5,285 nt of DNA from Rhodospirillaceae bacterium (lineage in GTDB: Bacteria; Pseudomonadota; Alphaproteobacteria; Rhodospirillales; Magnetovibrionaceae): assembly GCA_029881835.1 (NCBI GenBank), contig JAOULV010000116.1:1-5285 (forward strand), written 5' to 3'. Each line of letters opens with the position of its first letter. Position 1 is the stretch's first letter. Positions 1 through 5,285 of this stretch are shown piece by piece. The notes under the pieces were generated by a model. That model saw only the letters and a list, made by a program, of their open reading frames with translations, was not told the origin of the DNA and did no database searches. Position numbers and translations under genes: made by a program.

Positions 1-2871
1 AGCGAAAGAGCCACGGATGTGCGCGAGCTTTTGCGCAAAACCTCAATGGATCTTTCCGCCATTTCTTCAAGTGCGCTTAATCAGGTTGAAGCCGTGGGCG
101 CGGCGTTGCGTGCACGTGGAGAGGACGTTGATAGCGTTAGCGACGCATCCCAAGCCCGCATAGGCGAAATTGCCGAAGCATTGCGTGAACAGGCCAACGC
201 CCTTTCCACCATTACCGCAGAAGGCATTAATCGCCTTAATTCAGTATCAAAACGTATTTCAGAAAATATTCTTGAAGTCGATGGCGCAACCGAAAGATCG
301 GCAACCGCCATAAAAGATGTATCGAAAATTCTCGATGAAAGCTCCACCCACTTGGTGGTTGCATCCGATACTGGTGTTGCGGGTATTTCCGCCGCAACGC
401 GCGCGCTGGCCGAAGGGTTTGAGCAAGTAAATCTTTCATCGGAACGAACGGGAAGGATTTCCGAAGCATTCCGTCGCCATCTTGTTGATATAAAAGGGGT
501 TTCTGAAGACGTGGTGGGGCGCATAACCAACCTTGGCGAAACCGTTAAAGACCGTGCCCATAATCTGGAATCTGTTGCCGATCATGTCGAAGATCGCCTC
601 AACAAGGCGGGTCAAGGTTTGCAGGAGCGAACCGAACACATGATTTTTGTTTCCGCCAGAACCGGAAAGCTTATCGCTGCCGCCGCAGAAAACCTTGAAG
701 GCAAAGCCCACACCCTAGAAGAAACATCGGATAGGGCCGAAGTGCGCCTGCATGCCTTAGCAGAACAGATGCGACAGAACCTTAATGAATTGATGGCCTC
801 AGCCGATGATTCGGCCGAACGTTTGAGCCAAGCCGGATCAGTTATCAACAAACACGCTGAAACCGTTACCGAGACGACAAAGGTTGCGGTTAGCGGCGTC
901 GATACCGCAACCGCTGCCCTGCTTGAGCGTTCACGTGAAGTTGGTTCGGCATCCGAAAGGGCGGCCCGGCTCATTGCGCTGGTCTCCGAAGCAATGCAAA
1001 GGCAGTCAGGAGATTTGGAAGATACCTCAGAGCGCGCTTCGGAACGCATAAGCGTAATTGGTGAGAAGCTTAAACAGCAATCGGTTGATTTAGATGATGT
1101 TGCAATTCGTGCAACCGGCAAGATTTCCGATGTTAGTGAAGTGTTGAAAGCCGGAGCCATTGATTTGAGCGAAAGCGCAGATAGCGCTGCCCATAAAATG
1201 CGCGACGCATCAAGCGTGCTAAAAAATATTGAACACCAAGTAACCGTAAGCTCGGAAAGCATAGCTCGAAAAATTAACGAAAGTGCAAATAACGCAACAA
1301 AAGGAATTGAGCAGATATCTGAAACCGCAACCCGTAGCCTTGAAAGTGTTGGCAGTAGTTTAGATGAACGGGCCAATGCTGCCGTACAATCAACCACTAT
1401 TGCCGCAGGAAGGTTGGAAGGGATATCCGAAACCTTTAACCGCCACATGTCCAATCTTGACGGGTCTATTATGCAGGCCGGTTCAAAATTGGAAGGGCTG
1501 GGCGAAATGCTGGGTAGGCGGACAGAAGACCTTACCAATACCTACACGCAGGCAACCGATCACATGCGCGCCTTCTCGGAAGATATGCACAATCAGGCTA
1601 ACTCTATGATGGTCACATCCGATGAAGCCGTTGAAAAAATGGGAAGCGTTAGCGAAAAACTGAACGAAGGGGCATTTAAGGTAAGCCAAACCGTTGATAA
1701 GGCATCAAAGCTTATTACGCTTGTGACCAGCGCGCTTCATCACAACACCTCGCAGGTTGGATCGGCAACCGAGCGTGCGGCAGGTGAGGTTGAGCGTGTA
1801 AGCGATATGATTAAGCGCAATGTCGAAGACATAAACAGCGTTTCCGATAATACTATCCGTAATCTGGGAACGGCTGGTGAAAATCTGCGTAAGCAACTTT
1901 CAGATATTTCTTCAGCATCAACCCACGCCACAACAAAAATGGAAGGCGTGGCAGATATACTTATGACCAAGGGCAGTGACGCCATATCTGTTTCAGAGGA
2001 TGCTCTGTCACGCCTTAGTCAGGTTGGTGAAAGCCTTGGTCAGCGGCGCGAACAAATCGAAAATATTACCGAAGATAGCCTGGAACACCTTAATCGGTTT
2101 TCAACGCTGCTGCAGACAAATGCTAATGATGCGGCAGATAAAACAGATAAGTTTACCGCCGCTCTATCCGGCGCAAGCGATCTTGTTACCGGAAGGTTGG
2201 TTGAGCTTAACCGCCTTTATGGTCGGGCTGAAAAGGGCATCAACCTGCTTGGTGATGCGCTTGATCGTCAGGGCAGAAATGTTGGCACTATTTCCGAAAA
2301 CGCCGTGGCCAAGGTGGTCGCCTGGGATGCAACAATGCGCGAAAGGGTGGCCGAACTTACGCGGGTTTCTGAACTGGTCTCCAAACAGTTGGGCGATGTT
2401 GGCGGTTCTATTGAACGCGGATCAAAAGTTATGCGCACCGCCGCTAATGAAGCGTTGGTATTGGCAGATACCCTTGATGCAAAACTCAACAAAGCCAAAA
2501 CCGAAGAATTTATGCAACGCGCCGCGTTTATTTCAGAAAAACTTCAATCTGTTGCGGTCGATCTTGCGCGCATATCAGAGGTCCCAATTTCCGAAGATGA
2601 CTGGCGCCGCTTTAACAAGGGCGAAAAAGGTATATTTGTCCGCAAAATGCTCGGCTTTAAGGAAAAGAACACCTTTGCCGCGATTAAAACAATTTATCAA
2701 GACGATGGCGAATTCCGTGAATACGTCGGCCGCTACGTTAGCGAGTTTGACAACATGATTGAAAAAGCCCGCGAGCGTGACCATGAAGGGGTTCTGGAGG
2801 CAACATTCCTGTCGTCAGATATGGGAAAACTATATATGGTTTTGGCCCGGGCATTGGGCAGAGACATATGA
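1..2871 (+). CDS. Giant 25-residue-repeat coiled-coil protein, 3' part (candidate polar/growth-pole organiser, GPR/RgsE-like)
   Basis: The frame is open to the left edge. Its first codons read SERATD, which matches the repeat motif SERA seen later, so the gene starts upstream and the GTG at 19 is not a real start; it ends at TGA 2869-2871. The visible 956 residues contain no cysteine and a single proline (residue 862). Residues 1-835 are tandem units of 25 residues (one of 21, one of 22, first one partial). Residues 836-860 are a degenerate unit, and 861-956 form a separate domain. Hydrophobic residues at unit positions 1, 4, 8, 12, 15 and 19 predict a very long alpha-helical coiled coil. No membrane segment is visible in this part. 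Architecture resembles the large alphaproteobacterial apolipoprotein-like coiled-coil proteins such as Agrobacterium GPR and Sinorhizobium RgsE, which organise the growth pole; these have N-terminal membrane segments that would lie upstream here. That assignment is inference from architecture. Other long structural coiled coils, such as a TipN-like protein, remain possible. The gene converges on the tetrapyrrole operon and is probably unrelated to it. Confidence 0.85.
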   Translation, partial: SERATDVRELLRKTSMDLSAISSSALNQVEAVGAALRARGEDVDSVSDASQARIGEIAEALREQANALSTITAEGINRLNSVSKRISENILEVDGATERSATAIKDVSKILDESSTHLVVASDTGVAGISAATRALAEGFEQVNLSSERTGRISEAFRRHLVDIKGVSEDVVGRITNLGETVKDRAHNLESVADHVEDRLNKAGQGLQERTEHMIFVSARTGKLIAAAAENLEGKAHTLEETSDRAEVRLHALAEQMRQNLNELMASADDSAERLSQAGSVINKHAETVTETTKVAVSGVDTATAALLERSREVGSASERAARLIALVSEAMQRQSGDLEDTSERASERISVIGEKLKQQSVDLDDVAIRATGKISDVSEVLKAGAIDLSESADSAAHKMRDASSVLKNIEHQVTVSSESIARKINESANNATKGIEQISETATRSLESVGSSLDERANAAVQSTTIAAGRLEGISETFNRHMSNLDGSIMQAGSKLEGLGEMLGRRTEDLTNTYTQATDHMRAFSEDMHNQANSMMVTSDEAVEKMGSVSEKLNEGAFKVSQTVDKASKLITLVTSALHHNTSQVGSATERAAGEVERVSDMIKRNVEDINSVSDNTIRNLGTAGENLRKQLSDISSASTHATTKMEGVADILMTKGSDAISVSEDALSRLSQVGESLGQRREQIENITEDSLEHLNRFSTLLQTNANDAADKTDKFTAALSGASDLVTGRLVELNRLYGRAEKGINLLGDALDRQGRNVGTISENAVAKVVAWDATMRERVAELTRVSELVSKQLGDVGGSIERGSKVMRTAANEALVLADTLDAKLNKAKTEEFMQRAAFISEKLQSVAVDLARISEVPISEDDWRRFNKGEKGIFVRKMLGFKEKNTFAAIKTIYQDDGEFREYVGRYVSEFDNMIEKARERDHEGVLEATFLSSDMGKLYMVLARALGRDI
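52..2505 (+). repeat. 33 tandem 75-bp (25-residue) coding repeats
   Basis: From residue 18 the protein divides into 33 consecutive units with almost no drift. Units 1-5 start at nt 52, 127, 202, 277 and 352. Unit 6 (nt 427-489) has 21 residues. Units 7-17 run from 490 to 1314 at a 75-nt step. Unit 18 (1315-1380) has 22 residues. Units 19-33 run from 1381 to 2505 at a 75-nt step. The unit consensus is L/V/I at position 1, V/A/S/T at 4, S/T at 5, E/D at 6, A at 8, R/K near 11, L/I at 12, V/A at 15, S/G at 16, E at 17, L at 19, R/Q near 21-22 and D/E/N at 25. Hydrophobic spacing 3-4-4-3-4-7 equals one hendecad plus two heptads. Units are well diverged at the DNA level, so this is an old protein repeat under structural selection and not a recent satellite expansion. 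Confidence 0.9.
2581..2868 (+). other. C-terminal non-repeat domain of the coiled-coil protein
   Basis: Residues 861-956 break the 25-residue pattern just after the only proline of the visible protein. The segment is rich in aromatic and charged residues (WRRF, IFVRKMLGF, IYQDD, FREYVGRYVSEFD) and ends in SSDMGKLYMVLARALGRDI. It is predicted to be a compact helical domain. I recall similar endings (SD-x-GK-x-Y near a terminal LGR) in large alphaproteobacterial coiled-coil proteins, but that is memory and not a search result. A terminal globular module on a long rod would suit docking to a partner or self-assembly; no enzymatic motif is visible. Confidence 0.55.
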
Positions 2872-2927
2872 TGAATATGTAGAAATTTGTTTAGGGGGAG
2901 GGTCTCTTTATTAAGGGGCCCCGCTTT

Positions 2928-2965
2928 GGGGCGGTATCAGGTTTCCTGTTTACCGCCCCTTTTTT
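2928..2965 (+). terminator. Rho-independent terminator of the coiled-coil gene, overlapping the opposing 3' end
   Basis: Bases 2928-2936 (GGGGCGGTA) pair perfectly with 2951-2959 (TACCGCCCC), a 9-bp GC-rich stem. Inside the loop, CAGG 2938-2941 can pair with CCTG 2945-2948 around a TTT loop, which extends the hairpin. Six T residues follow at 2960-2965, then A and TTT. It lies 57 nt after the TGA of the plus-strand gene. Its right arm contains the stop codon and last codons of the minus-strand chelatase gene. On the minus strand the hairpin is not followed by a T run, so it should terminate the plus-strand transcript only. Confidence 0.8.
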
Positions 2966-3789
2966 ATTTCTTGTTTAACGGTTGAAATGACAAGTTCGGC
3001 CATTTGTTCGCTTTCCCCCAGTGGTGCCAGCATATATACAAATTTGCCATTTATTTCATACGGCCCGGCAATACCCGAAGACAGGCTTTCATCAAACATG
3101 GTATCAGTTTTGATACCAATTTCATTTGGGATGTCGCGTCTACCGTGGTGACCATCGGAAATCATTATTGGCAATACAAATATATGCTTAGCAGACGATA
3201 TCTTTTCCCAATCGCCAATTCTTGGCGGCTCTTCAAGATAGGCGCTTTTTACATTTAGTTTAGGTTCAGCATTGTTCATGGTTTTTGCAATAGTGTTTGT
3301 TTGCTCAAACGATGCCCGGCTTTGCATTGAGCCATGTCCGACAATTATTACCGAGGCATCGTTTGGCGAAATGTTTGCTTTTTCCATGGCTTCGCACAAC
3401 ATGCGTGACGCAAATATTGGCAGGTCGTCATTTGTTCCAAGCGGGTCGGTTAGGTGGATGCGTTGTCTGCCGCCTGAGCTAAGCCGCTCCGTTAGGTCGC
3501 CGGTAAGGTTAAGTGCGCGCGGTAGTTTAGTATTGGCGATGTATCCTTTACAGGCCATAACTGGAACCACATATACTTCGGACTCGGTTACATTTTTTAA
3601 TACATCGCTAATTTTCGGTTCCTGCTCAAGAAAACCACAGCTAACCGTTGAAAAAATATCAGCTTGCGAAAGATTTTTTTGCAACCTAATAGTAGGAGTT
3701 TCAACCCCGGTTGACGCAGGTGATCCGTGCGCAGCTAATACCACGGCAATTTTAGAAATATCAATATTGGTTGATGAATTTTCAGCCAT
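2950..3789 (-). CDS. cbiX: Sirohydrochlorin chelatase, two-domain CbiX/SirB family
   Basis: A class II chelatase that would insert Co2+ (cobalamin branch) or Fe2+ (siroheme branch) into sirohydrochlorin in the cytoplasm. The 279 residues form two related halves. The N-half has AAHGS (His21), CGFLEQEP at 51-58 and a PVMACKG strand at 76-82. The C-half has GHGS (His152), AYLEEPP at 183-189 and LPIMISDGHHGRRDIP at 206-221 (His214, His215). His152 and His214 fit the usual pair of metal-binding histidines. At the equivalent N-half position Tyr83 replaces His, so probably only the C-half site is active. The start chosen is the ATG at 3789, one base after the cobA stop, implying translational coupling. 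It lacks a clear Shine-Dalgarno; an in-frame ATG at 3834 with GGAAAGGG before it would add 15 residues that look like out-of-frame cobA sequence. The metal cannot be decided from sequence. Confidence 0.85.
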   Translation of the reverse strand: MAENSSTNIDISKIAVVLAAHGSPASTGVETPTIRLQKNLSQADIFSTVSCGFLEQEPKISDVLKNVTESEVYVVPVMACKGYIANTKLPRALNLTGDLTERLSSGGRQRIHLTDPLGTNDDLPIFASRMLCEAMEKANISPNDASVIIVGHGSMQSRASFEQTNTIAKTMNNAEPKLNVKSAYLEEPPRIGDWEKISSAKHIFVLPIMISDGHHGRRDIPNEIGIKTDTMFDESLSSGIAGPYEINGKFVYMLAPLGESEQMAELVISTVKQEIKKGR

Positions 3790-3790
3790 A

Positions 3791-4621
3791 TTATTTATTT
3801 TGGGGTAATCCTTTGGTTTTGTTTTCCAATTCATCCCTTTCCAGCAGGCAATCGCGCGCCGGAATATGCCATGAGATTGAGTGGGCTAAATCTACGACCC
3901 GACCGATTATAAGCAGCGATGGAGCTTTTAATTGGGCGCGTTCCACGCACTCGGGCAATTCGCTTAATTTTGTAAGGATGGTTCTTTGTTCGGGCGTTGT
4001 TCCGCGCTCAATCCCCGCTGCCGGGGTGTCAGATGGAAGCCCGGCTTTTATCAGTTCATCAACAATTTTGCTAACATTAATAAGGCCCATATAAATAACC
4101 AAAGTAGTATCAACGTCGGCTAAGCTTTTCCAATTCAGGTCCAAATGTTCACCATCGCGACAATGCCCGGTAACAAACCGCACACCGGTCGCAAGGCCGC
4201 GATGGGTTAGCGGTATACCGCCATACGCACCGCAACCGGCAGAAGCGGTAATGCCCGGAACAATTTCAAAATCAATCCCGTTTTTTGCCAGAAATTCGGC
4301 TTCTTCGCTACCGCGACCAAAAATAAACGGATCACCACCTTTTAGGCGAACAACCTTTTTTCCCTGCTTGGCCAAATCAACCAATAATTGGTTTATGTCC
4401 TCTTGCGCCATGTGATGGTCGCGCGCGGCTTTGCCGGCAAATGTTGTTTCGGTTTTTTCCGGAACCAGTTTCATTATTTCATCTGAAACCAGTCGGTCAT
4501 AGACAACAACATCGGCCTCTTGCAATAACCTAACGGATTTAACCGTCATAAGATCCACATCACCGGGGCCGGCGCCAACAATGGCGACCTTGGGATTATT
4601 GTGTGGTTGGTTGTTGCTCAT
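3791..4621 (-). CDS. cobA: Uroporphyrinogen-III C-methyltransferase (SUMT), monofunctional
   Basis: Transfers two methyl groups from S-adenosylmethionine to uroporphyrinogen III, giving precorrin-2, the branch point to siroheme and cobalamin. The 276 residues are complete and of the usual length for a single-domain SUMT; the dehydrogenase/ferrochelatase domain of CysG is absent. Family motifs appear in order: VGAGPGD at 15-21, YDRLVS at 41-46, GK...HH at 63-70, VRLKGGDPFIFGRGSEE at 91-107, VPGITAS at 121-127, PLTHR at 137-141, VTGH at 150-153, YMG at 167-169 and ERGTTPEQ at 205-212. The start is ATG 4621, with AAGGA placed 10-14 nt upstream. The gene begins 19 nt after the amidotransferase stop and its TAA (3793-3791) is one base from the chelatase ATG, so it is the middle gene of an operon. 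The approximately 25-residue tail after the catalytic domain (about 252-276) is polar and not obviously conserved. Confidence 0.96.
   Translation of the reverse strand: MSNNQPHNNPKVAIVGAGPGDVDLMTVKSVRLLQEADVVVYDRLVSDEIMKLVPEKTETTFAGKAARDHHMAQEDINQLLVDLAKQGKKVVRLKGGDPFIFGRGSEEAEFLAKNGIDFEIVPGITASAGCGAYGGIPLTHRGLATGVRFVTGHCRDGEHLDLNWKSLADVDTTLVIYMGLINVSKIVDELIKAGLPSDTPAAGIERGTTPEQRTILTKLSELPECVERAQLKAPSLLIIGRVVDLAHSISWHIPARDCLLERDELENKTKGLPQNK
3835..3842 (-). promoter_or_regulatory. Possible Shine-Dalgarno for an alternative chelatase start (ATG 3834)
   Basis: The minus strand reads GGAAAGGG directly before an in-frame ATG at 3834, inside the cobA 3' end. If used, the chelatase would overlap cobA by 44 nt and gain 15 residues (MNWKTKPKDYPKINN). 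The GGA core is about 5 nt from the ATG, which is acceptable spacing, whereas the favoured ATG at 3789 has no clear ribosome site and would depend on coupling to cobA termination. Confidence 0.3.
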
Positions 4622-4630
4622 TTTTATTAT

Positions 4631-4635
4631 TCCTT
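4631..4635 (-). promoter_or_regulatory. Shine-Dalgarno for cobA
   Basis: The minus strand reads AAGGA here, 9 nt before the ATG at 4621, in an otherwise A/T-rich 19-nt gap after the amidotransferase stop. It supports 4621 as the cobA start. The gap is too short for a convincing separate promoter, so cobA is most likely co-transcribed from upstream. Confidence 0.6.
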
Positions 4636-4640
4636 ATTTA

Positions 4641-5285
4641 TTAAATGTGGCCTTTTTTGCACTGGCGCACAAAAGAAGTAAATCCGTCCACCCAGGGGCA
4701 ACGTGAAGTGTTTCGCATGTGGGCGTATCCGGCAACAAGATTATTTTGCACAAGCCCATCGCGCCCATCAATGCAATGCCCGCGAATGGTGTCATACGAA
4801 TTAACCCAGTCTTTGGGCAAATTTTCCATCAATGAATGGTGAAATTCGTGGGCTGGTATTTCTTTCATTGTGGCAATGGATCCGGGCCACGGAATATTTT
4901 TGGTTGGCGCCAGAACAATATATCCACGCCCCTGCGGTCGATCGGTCATGGTAGCAATACCCGCTACAGCGCCAACCATTTTAGCGCTTTCGCCGTTCCA
5001 CGAAATGCTTTCAGATAGGTACATCATGCCACCGCATTCGGCGTACACCGGAAGTCCTGAAGCGATAGCCGAATTAATTGATTTTAGCATCTCGGTATTT
5101 GAACCAAGTTCCTTGATGCGGGTTTCCGGAAAGCCGCCACCAATAATAAGCCCGTCACATGGCGGTAATGTTTTGTCGCTTTCCGGATCAAAAAATACAA
5201 GGTTGGCTCCGGCATTTTTCAATGCTTCAAGGTCGTCTGGGTAGTAAAAACCAAACGCCGCACCACGGGCAATGGCGATGGTGAT
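4641..5285 (-). CDS. cbiA: CbiA/CobB-family cobyrinate a,c-diamide synthase, C-terminal part (possibly DsrN)
   Basis: Glutamine- and ATP-dependent amidation of acetate side chains a and c of a cobyrinate- or sirohydrochlorin-type macrocycle. Only the last 214 codons are in the window. The frame is open to the right edge and reads IAIARGAAFGFYYPDDLEAL before the TTG at 5222, so that TTG is internal. This junction plus the class I glutaminase domain is characteristic of CbiA/CobB. Counting from the edge: GLIIGGGFPE at 45-54, nucleophile Cys84 in VYAECGGMMYL, DRPQGRGY at 115-122, AHEFHHS at 145-151, and His189 in AGYAHM, the presumed catalytic histidine. The ATP-binding N-terminal domain lies outside the window. 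The ending (RGHCIDGRDGL, then AGYAHMRNTSRCPW) differs from the YLHLHF ending I associate with cobalamin CbiA/CobB and recalls DsrN, the homologue tied to siroheme amide in sulfur oxidisers. Family membership is firm; cobalamin versus DsrN is undecided. First visible gene of the minus-strand operon. Confidence 0.9.
   Translation of the reverse strand: MTIAIARGAAFGFYYPDDLEALKNAGANLVFFDPESDKTLPPCDGLIIGGGFPETRIKELGSNTEMLKSINSAIASGLPVYAECGGMMYLSESISWNGESAKMVGAVAGIATMTDRPQGRGYIVLAPTKNIPWPGSIATMKEIPAHEFHHSLMENLPKDWVNSYDTIRGHCIDGRDGLVQNNLVAGYAHMRNTSRCPWVDGFTSFVRQCKKGHI

Noticed and set aside
19..21. GTG as start of the coiled-coil gene
   Set aside because: The six codons before it, up to the window edge, continue the frame and encode SERATD, matching the SERA repeat motif. 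No ribosome site is evident, so the gene is truncated by the window.
612..1538. 308-codon open frame on the minus strand, antisense to the repeat gene
   Set aside because: It lies wholly inside the strongly patterned plus-strand coding frame and is Ser/Ala/Leu-rich with no recognisable domain. Long antisense frames are expected opposite a low-complexity repeat gene with biased codons.
52..2505. 75-bp periodicity as CRISPR or a DNA satellite
   Set aside because: Adjacent units are strongly diverged in DNA with no constant repeat or variable spacer. The conservation is at the protein level, in hydrophobic and charged positions of a helix.
1976..2758. 260-codon plus-strand open frame in another frame within the repeat gene
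   Set aside because: The overlapping frame keeps the 25-residue repeat and C-terminal domain without interruption. The alternative product is Pro/Leu/Arg/Lys-rich with no domain, as expected of an out-of-frame reading.
1..2871. Methyl-accepting chemotaxis protein
   Set aside because: The long helical repeats resemble chemoreceptor coiled coils, but the conserved signalling hairpin tip expected in that family is not seen and the 25-residue period runs continuously to a different C-terminal domain.
2872..2949. Cobalamin riboswitch or promoter in the convergent gap
   Set aside because: The gap lies at the 3' ends of both genes, is only 78 nt long and is occupied by the terminator hairpin, so no leader could act there. 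The operon's 5' leader is outside the window.
3272..3808. 178-codon plus-strand open frame opposite the chelatase gene
   Set aside because: The minus strand encodes clear chelatase motifs across the same bases. The plus-strand product has no recognisable motif, no convincing ribosome site and is a reverse-frame shadow.
5220..5222. TTG as start of the amidotransferase
   Set aside because: The frame upstream encodes a well-matched CbiA/CobB interdomain segment (AFGFYYPDD) and stays open to the edge, so the start lies outside the window.

Overview
The window looks like chromosomal DNA of a Gram-negative bacterium, most likely an alphaproteobacterium. This rests on two things read by eye: a very long coiled-coil repeat protein of the sort I associate with alphaproteobacterial polar/growth-pole organisers, and a tightly packed tetrapyrrole-modification operon. 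Base composition is moderate and looks similar across all four genes. I see no mobile element, tRNA, rRNA or CRISPR array. The genus cannot be named from this sequence.

Layout: the plus strand, 1-2871, carries the 3' part of one giant gene that is open at the left edge. Its 956 visible residues are 33 complete tandem units of mostly 25 residues, a degenerate 34th unit, and a compact C-terminal domain of about 95 residues. A short intergenic stretch follows, with a Rho-independent terminator (2928-2965) that overlaps the 3' end of the opposing gene. The minus strand, read from right to left, holds three genes: the C-terminal part of a CbiA/CobB-family glutamine amidotransferase (4641-5285, open at the right edge), a complete uroporphyrinogen-III C-methyltransferase (cobA/SUMT, 3791-4621), and a two-domain CbiX/SirB-type sirohydrochlorin chelatase (2950-3789). 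The last two gaps are 19 nt and 1 nt, so this is one transcription unit whose promoter lies outside the window.

How the genes fit together: SUMT converts uroporphyrinogen III to precorrin-2. After oxidation to sirohydrochlorin by an enzyme not seen here, the chelatase would insert Co or Fe. The CbiA-type enzyme then amidates acetate side chains with glutamine. This can be read as part of cobalamin synthesis. It also fits a minimal siroheme-amide pathway of the kind attached to reverse dissimilatory sulfite reductase (DsrN is a CbiA homologue), and details of the amidotransferase C-terminus make that worth testing. The most distinctive structures are the very regular, proline-free and cysteine-free 25-residue repeat rod and the apparent loss of one metal-site histidine from the N-terminal half of the chelatase.
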